A stretch of DNA of 64,000 nucleotides from an uncultured Alphaproteobacteria bacterium (lineage in GTDB: Bacteria; Pseudomonadota; Alphaproteobacteria; UBA6615): positions 1 to 64,000 of the forward strand of contig CALSML010000021.1 in assembly GCA_943787445.1 (NCBI GenBank), in the 5' to 3' direction. Positions within the stretch are counted from its first letter, which is position 1; every line of letters starts with the position of its first letter. Below, one piece after another: positions 27,783 through 36,824 of this stretch. The position numbers and the translations under genes are program-made. Under the pieces are notes generated by a model, which was not told the origin of the DNA, did no database searches, and was given only the letters and a program-made list of their open reading frames with translations.

Positions 27783-28499
27783 ATGATTCTTGAACATCGT
27801 ACCTACACCATGCAACTCGGTTTTCTCGAGCGTTTCTACGAGACACAGGTCGAGCGGGGATTCGATGTTATTTCCCCGGTTCTTGATCGGCTGATCGGGT
27901 ATTTCTCCACCGTTGATGGCCCACTTGAACAGGTCGTGCATCTCTATGCCTTTGATTCACTCGAAGACTGGCGCGATCGGCTGCATGGGCTCTACCGCAT
28001 CCCCGAGCTGGAACCCTATTTTCAGAAGGTTCGCCCTCTTATGTTGGCACAGGAGAACCATGTTCTGCTGCCGGCTCCACTTTCCGAGCTGTCACCTCAT
28101 TTCCCGGCGGAGCAATACTGGCAGCGGACCGACGGGCCTCTCGCCGGTTCAGAATCCATGCGAGACCTTTTACTTGAAGAGCAGATTGTCAGCCTGACGC
28201 CCGGAATGTTGGGACAATATTGGGACGCGATGGAGACAATGGGCGTGAAAGCCCTGACGCCTCTGACAACAAACCGCCTCGGTTCGTTCTACATGATGAT
28301 CGGGCCGCTACATCAAATCTATCACTACTGGTTCTTCGATGGGTTTGACGACCGGACACGGCGACACAACGCTGTTTGCATGAACCCCAAATGGATCGCA
28401 TTTCAGGACAAAATTCGTCCCATCGTCACTGGCCAGAGAAGCAAGTTGATGCGCCCGGCACCGGTGGACGAAATGGTTCCAATTTTCCGGGCTTCATAA
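27783..28499 (+). CDS. NIPSNAP family protein, two domains
   Basis: 238 residues. Two NIPSNAP (dimeric alpha-beta barrel) repeats: MILEHRTYTMQLGFLERFYE with QVVHLYAFDSLEDWRDRL (domain 1, residues 1-95), and EEQIVSLTPGMLGQYWDAM with QIYHYWFFDGFDDRTRRHNA (domain 2, about 130-235). Members often act as small-molecule binding or monooxygenase-like proteins in catabolic clusters; no substrate can be inferred. Start ATG 27783 matches the first beta strand. Confidence 0.85.
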   Translation: MILEHRTYTMQLGFLERFYETQVERGFDVISPVLDRLIGYFSTVDGPLEQVVHLYAFDSLEDWRDRLHGLYRIPELEPYFQKVRPLMLAQENHVLLPAPLSELSPHFPAEQYWQRTDGPLAGSESMRDLLLEEQIVSLTPGMLGQYWDAMETMGVKALTPLTTNRLGSFYMMIGPLHQIYHYWFFDGFDDRTRRHNAVCMNPKWIAFQDKIRPIVTGQRSKLMRPAPVDEMVPIFRAS

Positions 28500-28531
28500 A
28501 GGATGCACACCATCATGACCATGAATCCGAC

Positions 28532-29041
28532 ATGAATACACGGCCACACACTGTACTCTTTCTGTGCACCGGCAATTCGGCGCGAAGCATTCTTGCAGAA
28601 GCAATCCTCAATCGGGTCGGGGCCGGGGCCTTTCAGGCCTTCAGCGCGGGCAGCCATCCCGCTGGGCAAGTAAATCCCCATGCCTGCGCCCTGTTGGAAA
28701 AACTGAATTATCCGACCGAAGGTTTTCGTTCCAAGAACTGGGATGAGTTCGCGGGCACGGACAGCCCCGACATGGACTTCATTTTCACCGTCTGCGATCA
28801 GGCGGGCGCTGAAACCTGTCCAATCTGGCCGGGGCATCCCATGACGGTCCATTGGGGCATTCCGGATCCGGCTGCGGTTCAGGGAAGCGATTCAGAGATC
28901 GCGAAGGCCTTTGCCGAGACCTACCGGCTACTTCACAAACGAATTGAGATATTCGCAAGTCTGCCCCTTGCCACACTCGAAAGGCCCCGCCTTCTGGAAA
29001 AGCTCAACGAGTTAGGTCGTATACCGCGCGAATCGGCCTAA
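28532..29041 (+). CDS. arsC: Arsenate reductase, thioredoxin-coupled (LMW-phosphatase type)
   Basis: 169 residues. The P-loop CTGNSARS (Cys12-Ser19) is the C-X5-R arsenate/phosphate-binding loop. The redox cysteines appear as FTVCDQAGAETCPIWPGHP, eight residues apart, as in thioredoxin-linked ArsC. HWGIPDPA and RLLHKRIEIF complete the family pattern. It reduces arsenate to arsenite. The next gene, 9 nt downstream, is an aquaglyceroporin, which can move arsenite out of the cell. No arsR regulator or arsenite pump is present nearby. Confidence 0.9.
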   Translation: MNTRPHTVLFLCTGNSARSILAEAILNRVGAGAFQAFSAGSHPAGQVNPHACALLEKLNYPTEGFRSKNWDEFAGTDSPDMDFIFTVCDQAGAETCPIWPGHPMTVHWGIPDPAAVQGSDSEIAKAFAETYRLLHKRIEIFASLPLATLERPRLLEKLNELGRIPRESA

Positions 29042-29050
29042 ATTCCTCAC

Positions 29051-29761
29051 ATGTCTGAACACGATCTGCCACGCAAACTCACCGCCGAGTTTCTCGGAAC
29101 CGCATTTCTCCTCGCCACGGTCATTGGCTCAGGGATCATGGGCGAGACATTGTCCGGCGGGAATGTTGCGATTGCCTTGCTTGGCAACACAATCGCAACG
29201 GGTGCCGTGCTGGCCGTCCTGATTCTCGTATTCGGGCCCATATCGGGTGCGCATTTCAATCCGGCTGTCACTCTAGCCTTTGTCATTCGGCGCGAGATTC
29301 CGGTCAAGACAGCGACCATATACGTGATCGTACAAATCCTGGCGGCGCTGTTCGGCGTTTTTGTTGCGCATGTGATGTTTGGCGAACCCTCATTCACATC
29401 CTCCCTGAACACGCGCACCGGAATCGGCATCTGGACCGGAGAGTTCGTTGCCACATTCGGGCTTGTTGCCACAATCCTGGGGTGCCTCCGGTTTCGCCCC
29501 GAAGCTATTCCCTATGCTGTCGGACTTTTTATCACGGCAGGATACTGGTTTACCTCGTCAACATCGTTCGCGAATCCTGCTGTCACAATCGCACGTTCGT
29601 TTTCCGACACATTCGCAGGAATTCGACCGGAGGATGCGCCAGTCTTCGTTATGGTACAGATCCTGGCCGCAGTGGTCGCCACGCTGGTCTTTGCCTGGTT
29701 TGCCTCAGGTGAGGGGCCTGAAACACGCAAATCCGATGCGCCTAAAGCGGACCGGTGGTGA
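29051..29761 (+). CDS. MIP-family aquaglyceroporin, probable arsenite channel (AqpS-like)
   Basis: 236 residues, six membrane helices and two NPA half-helices: HFNPAVTLAF (about 74-83) and FANPAVTIARSF (about 176-187). An aquaglyceroporin next to arsC is the arrangement of Sinorhizobium meliloti aqpS, where arsenite made by ArsC leaves by diffusion down its gradient. Assignment to arsenite export is inference from the neighbour; the pore could also pass other neutral solutes. Its stop overlaps the 3' end of the Bax-like gene by 20 nt, in convergent orientation. Confidence 0.85.
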   Translation: MSEHDLPRKLTAEFLGTAFLLATVIGSGIMGETLSGGNVAIALLGNTIATGAVLAVLILVFGPISGAHFNPAVTLAFVIRREIPVKTATIYVIVQILAALFGVFVAHVMFGEPSFTSSLNTRTGIGIWTGEFVATFGLVATILGCLRFRPEAIPYAVGLFITAGYWFTSSTSFANPAVTIARSFSDTFAGIRPEDAPVFVMVQILAAVVATLVFAWFASGEGPETRKSDAPKADRW

Positions 29762-30686
29762 TCCGAATCGTCGACATGTCACGCAACCTTGCTCCGTCGG
29801 CAGCAGACAAACCATTTCGAGCTATCAGGCTGCGAATCAAGCTGACATAGGCTTGGCCTTTTTCGGAATAGGCCAACAGGCCTGCAGCGAGAGGGACCCC
29901 GCGCGGTCGTTCACCACGCCGTCGTGCATCGTCCCGCAATTGGCGGAACGTGCTATAGGCGCGATTGGTGTTGAGATTGCGCATATAAGCCCGAATGGAA
30001 TCCAGCGGTGAGTCAAACACCGCAATCCGGTAGTCTCCCAATGCGGTCCGTTGTTCGCCGGGAACCAGACCATCACCATATTTCCACTGGCCGAACAGCG
30101 CATTCCCGTCAACGGCAAAGCGGGAAGAGCCATACGCACTCTCGACAGCGCCTTGAGCCAGGGCAAGAGAAGGCGGGATGATATCCACCCGCTTCAAAAG
30201 CATATTCACGGTTTTGATGTCAGGATCCTGACCTGTTGTCTTCAAACCGTACGCATCTGACATTCTTTGTATCCACGCAATATCCCCGGATGATATCGGA
30301 TTGTTGGCGGACAGGTTTTGTCTGAGTTCGAGAAGTCGACTTCGGTCAGCCGAAATTTTTCCGTTGGCAATCATCACCATGGGCAGCAATGCACGAAAAA
30401 ACAGGCTTTTCTTTCGATCAACCGTAAGGCCGTCGGCCCAACTCTTCGGGACAGAAGCCATGGTGATTCTCGGGATCGACGCGTTCCCTGTTCGCAGCAA
30501 GCTTGCCGAGTAACCGATTTCGTCAAAATAAGCAGACAACTCCTGCGGTGACCCCACTCTCACCCGGGATGAATCAATAGCCATACGGACGAACACGATA
30601 GCCGCGATGGCCACGACTATGGAGAAACTCAGCAGAAACAAACGCCAGCGCGGGTTCATTTTTTCTGCAGATTTGCCTGAATTCAA
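29742..30686 (-). CDS. Bax-like glucosaminidase-domain protein
   Basis: 314 residues. A single membrane anchor near the N-terminus (LFLLSFSIVVAIAAIVFV, about 16-34) places the rest in the periplasm. The C-terminal half is a mannosyl-glycoprotein endo-beta-N-acetylglucosaminidase-type domain: PPSLALAQGAVESAYGSSRF with the likely catalytic Glu, NALFGQWKYGDGLVPGEQ, FDSPLDSIRAYMRNLNTNRA. This matches E. coli Bax. It presumably cuts peptidoglycan glycan strands. Confidence 0.85.
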   Translation of the reverse strand: MNSGKSAEKMNPRWRLFLLSFSIVVAIAAIVFVRMAIDSSRVRVGSPQELSAYFDEIGYSASLLRTGNASIPRITMASVPKSWADGLTVDRKKSLFFRALLPMVMIANGKISADRSRLLELRQNLSANNPISSGDIAWIQRMSDAYGLKTTGQDPDIKTVNMLLKRVDIIPPSLALAQGAVESAYGSSRFAVDGNALFGQWKYGDGLVPGEQRTALGDYRIAVFDSPLDSIRAYMRNLNTNRAYSTFRQLRDDARRRGERPRGVPLAAGLLAYSEKGQAYVSLIRSLIARNGLSAADGARLRDMSTIRITTGPL

Positions 30687-30821
30687 CTCTCAGTTCCTTT
30701 GTTCGCATCGCGTTCAGTCACGCGAATTCGACTTGGCCTTTGGCAATGCAATTGCCTACATTCTCGTATACGAAATTCAGACAGATAAAATCCATTAAAC
30801 ACCAATTGGGAGGAAGTACTT

Positions 30822-31214
30822 ATGGCTGACGGCGTACCAACACGCACACAAATTCTCGAAGCCAGTGGCGACATGCTGAAATGGCAGGTTTATGTGGTTC
30901 ACACATATCCGACGGATGGTCTCGGACCAGTCATGGAAAACATCGGACCGCATCTCGCTCATCAGGCAAAGATGGAAGAAGAGGGCATCTTTGTCGCCGC
31001 CGGACCGCATTGGGAAGATGACGAGGAAACCTGGGGTGGCGAAGGCATGTTCGTCGTACGCGCGCGCGATCTCGCACATGCGAATGAAATCGCCGCAGCA
31101 GACCCCATGCACACCAGCGGAGCCCGTTCCTATCGGGTCCGCCCATGGCTGATCAATGAAGGAACAATCACTGTGAAAGTGAACTTTGCTTCGGGGGCAC
31201 GCGAAGTTTCGTAA
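30822..31214 (+). CDS. YciI-like family protein
   Basis: 130 residues with a ferredoxin-like YciI fold: KWQVYVVHTYPTDGLGPVME, PHLAHQAKMEEEGIFVAAGP (the conserved H and the A-G-P loop), MFVVRARDLAHANEIAAADP and a C-terminal strand. YciI-like proteins are small dimers of unknown chemistry, with the conserved His-Asp pair proposed as catalytic. A good Shine-Dalgarno (GGAGG, 30808-30813 region) precedes ATG 30822. Confidence 0.82.
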   Translation: MADGVPTRTQILEASGDMLKWQVYVVHTYPTDGLGPVMENIGPHLAHQAKMEEEGIFVAAGPHWEDDEETWGGEGMFVVRARDLAHANEIAAADPMHTSGARSYRVRPWLINEGTITVKVNFASGAREVS

Positions 31215-31240
31215 ACAAATCAAAGGCCTGAAGAGATGAA

Positions 31241-31266
31241 CGGCCGCTCTCAGGGCGGCCGTTTTT
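31241..31266 (+). terminator. Rho-independent terminator after the YciI gene
   Basis: Perfect stem CGGCCGC (31241-31247) / GCGGCCG (31255-31261), 7-nt loop, then TTTTTC. Located 27 nt after the YciI-like stop codon. Confidence 0.88.
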
Positions 31267-31383
31267 CTTTCCGACGACAGAAATCACCCGCCTCGTGCAA
31301 AATTTGAAACAGTTGGCAAGGTTTTTGCTTCTATGTTGTCTGAGAACTCGTCACATACCAAATCGAGACAAGGCTAATTCACG

Positions 31384-32181
31384 ATGAAAAAACGACTTAT
31401 TGGACTTGGCGTCCTGGTGGTTCTTTTCGCCGTCGGTGTATTTGTCTTCCTTGGCAACCTCAACGACATTGTTCGAGCTGCTGTTGAGAAGGTTGGCTCG
31501 GACATGACACAAATCAATGTGTCTCTGAGCGAAGTCGATATCGAACTGACTTCCGGCAAAGGCGCACTGCGCGGCTTCAGTGTCACGAACCCGAAAGGTT
31601 TCAGTGACGACGATGCATTCAAATTCGATGAAGTCGCTGTCACACTCGACATTTCAACGGTTCGCAGCGATCCCGTGGTGATCAAGGAAATCGTTATTCA
31701 AGGTCCATCGATTGTCTATCAATTCGGCGACAACGGAAGCAACCTAGATTAGCTCAACAAAAATGTGCAATCCAAAGCAGGCGGCGGTGAAAAGAGTTCT
31801 GGAGGAGACAAGAAAGCCCCGAACATTATCATCGAGAACCTGTATCTTCGCGACAGTAGCGTTGCGGTCATTGCTCCGCTGTTGAACGAGAAGCTCTCGG
31901 TTCCGCTACCGACGATCCATCTCACGGATATTGGCAGGGAAGGCAAAGGCGCGACGCCCGAAGAAATTGCCGATCAGGTCATGTCCGCCGTTCTCAAGGG
32001 CGCACAGGATGCCGTAGCCAATGCCAAGATCGACATCAACAAATTAGCCGGCGCTGCGATGGAACAAGGTGAAAAGGTAACTGAAGATGCCCAGAAGGCC
32101 ATCGAAGACGCCACATCCGGTGCAGGTGGTGATATTGGCAAAGGTACCACGAACGCCATCAAGGGACTGCTCGGCAAGTAG
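31384..32181 (+). CDS. AsmA-like membrane-anchored protein, in-frame TAG
   Basis: One frame of 266 codons interrupted by TAG at 31750-31752. An N-terminal membrane anchor (LIGLGVLVVLFAVGVFVFLG) is followed by an AsmA/YdgA-like beta region: VSLSEVDIELTSGKGALRGF, VTNPKGFSDDDAFKFDEVAV, STVRSDPVVIKEIVIQGPSI. After the TAG, the same frame continues as a lysine/glycine linker, then IIIENLYLRDSSVAVIAPLL and a helical Ala/Lys-rich tail (about 200-260). The continuation fits the first half, so I infer one gene with a nonsense base: true mutation, sequence error or readthrough. No partner is evident. A terminator follows. Confidence 0.7.
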
Positions 32182-32209
32182 CGAATCCCAACGACATACG
32201 CGTATCGAG

Positions 32210-32238
32210 AAGGCGGCCTCCGGGTCGCCTTTTCTTTT
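32210..32238 (+). terminator. Rho-independent terminator after the AsmA-like gene
   Basis: Stem AAGGCG (32210-32215) / CGCCTT (32226-32231) with a 10-nt loop that can partly extend the stem, then TTCTTTTCC. It ends transcription 28 nt after the stop codon and before recQ. Confidence 0.75.
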
Positions 32239-32291
32239 CCCAATCTCATGAGTGAAGCGCGAATGCGCAACCGACAGGAATCAGCGGCGAA

Positions 32292-34088
32292 ATGACAGCG
32301 GCCCCCGAACAACTCCTTGAGTCCGTATTCGGGCTTCCCGCGTTCCGTCCCGGCCAGCGTGAGATTGTGGACCGACTTCTGAATGGTACTCACACGCTCT
32401 CGGTGATGCCGACAGGTGCGGGTAAATCAATCTGTTATCAGGTCCCCGCGCTGATTGCGGAGGGTTTGACCGTGGTCGTGTCACCTCTGGTCGCCCTAAT
32501 GGACGATCAGGTCGCTGGACTGCACGCCAATGGCGTGGCGGCGGCGTGTATTCATTCCAACCGATCCCGCGATGACAACGTCGCAGACTGGCGAAAGGTC
32601 CAGGATGGCAGCATCAAGCTGCTTTATCTGTCTCCCGAACGCCTGATGACGGAACGCATGCTGGTTGCCCTGCAAGCACTCAACCCGGCCATGTTCGTGG
32701 TCGATGAAGCCCATTGTATCTCGAAATGGGGGTTCAGCTTCCGGCCGGAATACGAATCCCTGTCAAATCTGCGTGCACGTTTTCCCAATGCGACCCTGAG
32801 CGCCTTTACCGCAACCGCTGACACCGCCACGCAACAGGACATCGCGTCCAAACTGTTTGGTGGTGATGGCGATATTGTGGTGCGCGGTTTTGATCGTCCA
32901 AATCTGCGTCTTGCTGTCACCCCCAAGACAGACTGGCGCAAACAGATTCTCGAATTCATCGAGCCAAGGCGAGAACGATCAGGAATCATCTACTGCCTGT
33001 CCCGGCGGCTGACCGAAGAAGTTGCCGCTATGCTGAAAGAGAAGGGTTATCTTGCGCTGCCCTATCACGCCGGCCTGCCGCAAGACGTGCGTCGTGAAAA
33101 CCAGGAAATCTTCATGGCTGAAGATGCGACGATCATGGTCGCGACAATCGCATTCGGGATGGGTATCGACAAACCGGATATCCGCTATGTCTTCCATCTC
33201 AATCTGCCCGGAAGCGTCGAAGCCTACTATCAGGAAATTGGCCGGGCCGGACGCGACGGAAACCCTGCTGATGTTCATATGCTCTATGGACTAGACGACA
33301 TCCGTATGCGGCGCCAGTTCATCGCACAGGACGACGGTAACGAAGATCACAAGCGGCGCGAACACAAGCGACTGGATTCACTGCTGACCTATGGTGAGGC
33401 AATAACATGCCGGCGCGTCGCGCTTCTGACATATTTCGGAGAGACGACCGAACCCTGCGGAAACTGTGATATCTGCGATGATCCGCCAACATTGATCGAC
33501 GGGACCAAAGAAGCGCAGATGCTATTGTCTGCAGTTGTCCGGACAGGCGAAATGTTCGGCGCGGCCCATATCGTCGATGTTTTGCGCGGATCGGCGTCGG
33601 AAAAGATTTTCGCCCGCGGTCACGACAAGCTATCGGTCTACGGTAAAGGCCAGGACCGCCCGAAGAACTTTTGGACGGCGTTCATCCGACAGGTCGTTGC
33701 GTCGGGCTTTCTTTCGATTGATGTCGAGGGATATGGCGGATTGCACCTGACCGACAAGGCTCAGGCTATTTTGAAAGGTAAGACCAGTTTCAAGTATCGA
33801 AATATCCCCAAGACAAAGACGGCGTCACGCAAATCCAGAATTGTCGAGGTCGAAATGGATGACATCGACGCAGAACTTTTCGCTGATCTGAAAGCACTTC
33901 GCCGTGATCTAGCCCAGCACCGGAAAGTTCCCGCTTACGTGGTGTTTTCCGATGCCACTTTGCGGGACATGTGCCTGATGAAACCCGCTGACAAGGCGAC
34001 CTTGGCTTTGGTGAATGGCGTTGGCCCCAAGAAACTCAAGGATTTCGGAGACATTTTTCTCAATGCGATCCGGAATTCGCCCAGTTAG
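32292..34088 (+). CDS. recQ: ATP-dependent DNA helicase RecQ
   Basis: 598-residue 3'-5' helicase of recombination and fork repair. The helicase core has PTGAGKS (Walker A, about 36-42) and DEAH in VVDEAHCISKWG. Domain 2 has MVATIAFGMGIDKPDIRYV and QEIGRAGRDGNPADVHML. The zinc-binding cysteines are in CRRVALLTYFGE and CGNCDICDDPP. A winged-helix RQC domain (about 410-500) and an HRDC domain at the C-terminus (LFADLKALRRDLAQHRKVPA) complete it. The aromatic-rich loop reads SKWGFSFRPEY, whereas E. coli has SQWGHDFRPEY, a notable two-residue change. Confidence 0.95.
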   Translation: MTAAPEQLLESVFGLPAFRPGQREIVDRLLNGTHTLSVMPTGAGKSICYQVPALIAEGLTVVVSPLVALMDDQVAGLHANGVAAACIHSNRSRDDNVADWRKVQDGSIKLLYLSPERLMTERMLVALQALNPAMFVVDEAHCISKWGFSFRPEYESLSNLRARFPNATLSAFTATADTATQQDIASKLFGGDGDIVVRGFDRPNLRLAVTPKTDWRKQILEFIEPRRERSGIIYCLSRRLTEEVAAMLKEKGYLALPYHAGLPQDVRRENQEIFMAEDATIMVATIAFGMGIDKPDIRYVFHLNLPGSVEAYYQEIGRAGRDGNPADVHMLYGLDDIRMRRQFIAQDDGNEDHKRREHKRLDSLLTYGEAITCRRVALLTYFGETTEPCGNCDICDDPPTLIDGTKEAQMLLSAVVRTGEMFGAAHIVDVLRGSASEKIFARGHDKLSVYGKGQDRPKNFWTAFIRQVVASGFLSIDVEGYGGLHLTDKAQAILKGKTSFKYRNIPKTKTASRKSRIVEVEMDDIDAELFADLKALRRDLAQHRKVPAYVVFSDATLRDMCLMKPADKATLALVNGVGPKKLKDFGDIFLNAIRNSPS

Positions 34089-34109
34089 GGATTGCTCGGC
34101 CTGTTAGCA

Positions 34110-35305
34110 TTGGCAGGCACATCAAGCCGCCAAACATGGGCATACCAGCGCCACAGGATGAGCGCCGTCGCCAACAAGACCAAATAGTCCATAGGCAGTT
34201 GCAGTGTTCGTATAGCCGAATTTCTCGATCAGTGGCCCGGACGCCAGCAACCCCATGGGGAGACCATAAATTGCCAACATGCGCAGACCAAGGACCCGTG
34301 CGCGCATGCGCGGATCAGAACTCTGGATCAACATGATTGAAAGCGGCACCAGTGCCAGTGTCTGCGCCAGTCCGGCCAGAATCAGCACGATGACCCCCAC
34401 GATCAGCACATCCACCCACGCAAAAACCAGCAACATCGCAAACCAGACAAAGGTGAAGAGGATCATCATGCGGCCGGACCTGATGCCTTTGCGGTTCGTG
34501 GACAGCCCCAGAGACCCAACAAGTGCACCAAAGGCAAAACTCGCCGCAAGATAGCCAAGCCCGGTCTGATCCGTGGCGTAGACCTCACGTGCAACATAGG
34601 GAAGAACACCACCCATCAACGGGAAAGCGCAGAAATTCACGAGCAGTGCCAGGGTCATCGCCGCAAGCAAATGCGGTGTTCGCCAGACATATGCGAAGGA
34701 GTCCCTGAGATCGCGCAGGGCCGAAGGCCGCGCCGTCGCAGCACCATCATCACCTGCGCGCCTGCTGTGCCCAATGTGAGAAGCGTCGAGATCGCATAGA
34801 GCAGGGTTACCGCAGAATAGGCAGGCGCCATACCCAGGGTCGCAACGAGTCCGGCACCTGTCAGGGCTCCGGCCACCCGGGCCGAATCTGTGGTCGTGCG
34901 CGAAATCCCCATCGCGCCAACAAGTTGCTTGCCGGAAATCGTCTCACCCACAAGTGAGTAGCGAATGGCAATATCGGAGGGCCGCACCAATCCCATCAGG
35001 GTACCGATCACAAAGACGGGCAGGGGGCTAAGTGCATCAAAAAACGCAAACCCCGTCAGCGCGGCAGCCTGCACCATGTAGAAGGCACGCATTGCACAAA
35101 GGACACTGCGGGCGCCACGGCGATCCCCCGCAACACCAAACAGGGGGGCGATAAGCGTACCGAGATACTGAAGCGCAGCGAAAAGCGTGAGCAGTAACAC
35201 CGAATCTGTCGAGACCAGAACAAACCAGCCCAGAATGAGCGTTTCCATTTCAAACGACCATGAGGTCGCGAGGTCGGCGGGCCATTGAAACCGGAAACTG
35301 CGCAC
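34110..35305 (-). CDS. MFS transporter, frameshifted
   Basis: Two adjacent minus-strand frames, 35305-34700 and 34730-34122, form one 12-helix MFS protein of about 395 residues. The first half covers FEMETLILGWFVLVSTDSVL, QYLGTLIAPLFGVAGDRRGA and GTLMGLVRPSDIAIRYSLVG, an EntS/multidrug-like signature with GD-RGA between helices 2 and 3. The second half covers LLVNFCAFPLMGGVLPYVAR, AASFAFGALVGSLGLSTNRK and MRARVLGLRMLAIYGLPMGL. A second indel near 34190 disrupts the last helix: the other frame gives LATALILWRWYAHVWRL. The substrate is unknown. It lies left of the tRNA-Ser element. Confidence 0.75.
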
Positions 35306-35420
35306 GGCAAATGGCGCGAAGATAGAGGAGCGATTTTCCAGAGTATTCTCGGAGTCGGGATTGTTGATAAGCGTAAAGCATAACCTACTCGATCACCCTC
35401 AGCATGGCGTCACATGCAGG

Positions 35421-35528
35421 TCTGATCCGCCTCAAGAAAGTGTTGAAGCAATTTGCGGCATATCTTCACCGAACCTGGTTTGATTGAACGGACGCGTGGG
35501 CTTGGCTACCGTATTGTCCTTCCCCCCT
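35421..35528 (+). pseudogene. Possible OmpR/KdpE-type response regulator, C-terminal remnant
   Basis: The stretch LRHIFTEPG, then GLGYRIVLPP and a stop (about 35456-35528), resembles the final strands of a winged-helix response regulator (…IFTEPGVGYRL…), with a 6-residue insertion LIERTR between the halves. Upstream, RLKKVLK fits the recognition-helix region. No receiver domain precedes it. It is a short degraded piece between the broken MFS gene and the IS3 remnant. Confidence 0.3.
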
Positions 35529-35570
35529 AAAACTGGGCCCCACTATTTTCAGAGACTGAAGGGTGATGTG

Positions 35571-35761
35571 ATGGCTCGGAAACGTTATTCGGATGAGGAC
35601 ATACTCAAGCTGCTGCGTGAGGTTGAGGTGAAGCTTGTCGACTGGCAGTGACGTGTAATCGGCCTGTCGTGGCGTGGGTATTAGTGATGCCACTTACTAC
35701 AACTGGCGCAAGCGGTTTGGCGGGATGGGGAAGTCTCAACTGTCGGAACTTCGCGCTCTCC
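35571..35761 (+). mobile_element. IS3-family OrfA remnant, truncated at attL
   Basis: ATG 35571 reads MARKRYSDEDILKLLREVEV then, after an indel and stop near 35650, GISDATYYNWRKRFGGMG and KSQLSELRAL. This is the classic N-terminus and helix-turn-helix of IS3-group OrfA transposases (MARKRYS-E----LLR-IE; GISDATYY-WRK-YGGM). The sequence stops abruptly at 35761, where the anticodon-stem repeat of the integrative element begins. OrfB and the right end are missing. It probably marks a deletion that also removed the 3' half of the original tRNA-Ser gene. Confidence 0.7.
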
Positions 35762-35774
35762 GGTTTTCAAGACC
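35762..35774. repeat. Putative attL core (anticodon-loop repeat)
   Basis: GGTTTTCAAGACC, identical to the tRNA-Ser(UGA) anticodon loop and inner stem at 35894-35906 and to 41076-41088. The left flank CCGG is host-like; the right flank AGTGTATAGGG is element-like. Confidence 0.65.
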
Positions 35775-35786
35775 AGTGTATAGGGT

Positions 35787-35814
35787 ATTAACCCATTGTT
35801 TATATTGGGTTAAT
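35787..35814. repeat. Inverted repeat near attL
   Basis: ATTAACCCA (35787-35795) and TGGGTTAAT (35806-35814) form a perfect 9-bp inverted repeat with a 10-nt spacer, inside the left end of the element. It could be a terminator-like hairpin or an excisionase/integrase binding site. Confidence 0.5.
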
Positions 35815-35822
35815 CGTCACTG

Positions 35823-35843
35823 TTGGTCAGTATGTTGGTCAGT
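35823..35843 (+). repeat. Direct repeats TTGGTCAGT, possible integrase arm sites (left)
   Basis: TTGGTCAGT at 35823-35831 and 35835-35843, spaced 3 nt. The same doublet occurs at the right end (41005-41024). Both doublets lie about 50-80 nt inside the element from the core repeat. Confidence 0.5.
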
Positions 35844-35845
35844 CG

Positions 35846-35935
<90 letters not shown>

Positions 35936-36246
35936 GGCAGCACAGAACATAACGATCTTTTCCGAGGATGGAAGGTACTAGGTGCGTGTTTTCTTCGGGG
36001 TAGGGCAGTGATAGTCGCATCCTGAGAGAGGTTTTTTCATTGGGTTAAACACAGTCCTCTATTACACCCGACCCTCCTGTATGACGCGCTATGGAGATCC
36101 TGGAGGGTGCCTGGGCAACCATTCCGGACATCGATGCATAATCATCAAATTTATTTCCTTGTCCCGTCATTTCGAGGGGATGCGTTTGTCTAAATAGAGA
36201 GAGGGAAGGGTGCGATTGAGCACCCTCCCAATCGAAAGGACAAACA

Positions 36247-36573
36247 ATGAAAAAGGAAACGATATCCCACGATCTCAAACTATTTAGTCGCATGACCGAG
36301 ATTCTGGTTACGCAGGGAACGGGTAGGCACTCATACGGAGTGGATATAGAAAATCTGGTAACCCTGGCAGTGGTCATGAACCAGCAGGGTGATACCAACA
36401 AGCATGGCGGCAAACTGACTGCCAATACCCTCAAGCAGGTGATCTACAGGTTGCGTCACGGCGATGGTTTGGATGACCTTACCCCTGACTGGTCAGAGTT
36501 CGATGGACCTGATGCTCTTCATCGTCAGGCATCCAACCTCATACACCTTAAATCAGATTTTATTTTGGAATGA
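36247..36573 (+). CDS. Element cargo protein, unknown (108 aa)
   Basis: 108 residues from ATG 36247 with GAAAGGA 10 nt upstream. The sequence is polar and helical (DLKLFSRMTEILVTQGTGRH; NTLKQVIYRLRHGDGLDDL). The stretch LTANTLKQVIYRLRHGD could be a small helix-turn-helix, which would suit a regulator, but I recognise no family. First gene after the R1 repeat, and codon use is AT-richer than the chromosome. Confidence 0.55.
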   Translation: MKKETISHDLKLFSRMTEILVTQGTGRHSYGVDIENLVTLAVVMNQQGDTNKHGGKLTANTLKQVIYRLRHGDGLDDLTPDWSEFDGPDALHRQASNLIHLKSDFILE

Positions 36574-36674
36574 CGTAACCGAGAGAGGGACTTATCGCAT
36601 AAGTACCTGTGTAGGGTCGTTCAGATAAATTGAATCAACGATTGCGTATCTAGTCTGACCCAAGAGATGACCCA

Positions 36675-36824
36675 ATGAAAAATAACCAATCAAAACCAGA
36701 CGCCAAACCCTTATGGGGTCTGAAGTCCAAACCTCTAACCAACAAACCTAAAGAAGAAAGAATACTGGATACCGTGAATCGAGTGATCTCCAGAATCCAG
36801 AAAGATGAAAGGAATTGCCTATGA
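36675..36824 (+). CDS. Small basic protein, 49 aa, coupled to RHH gene
   Basis: ATG 36675 gives MKNNQSKPDAKPLWGLKSKP followed by a Lys/Glu/Arg-rich helix (KEERILDTVNRVISRIQKDE). Its TGA (36822-36824) overlaps the ATG of the next gene as ATGA at 36821-36824, a sign of translational coupling. AAGGAA just upstream serves that second start. No family recognised. It could be a partner of the downstream ribbon-helix-helix protein. Confidence 0.5.
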   Translation: MKNNQSKPDAKPLWGLKSKPLTNKPKEERILDTVNRVISRIQKDERNCL

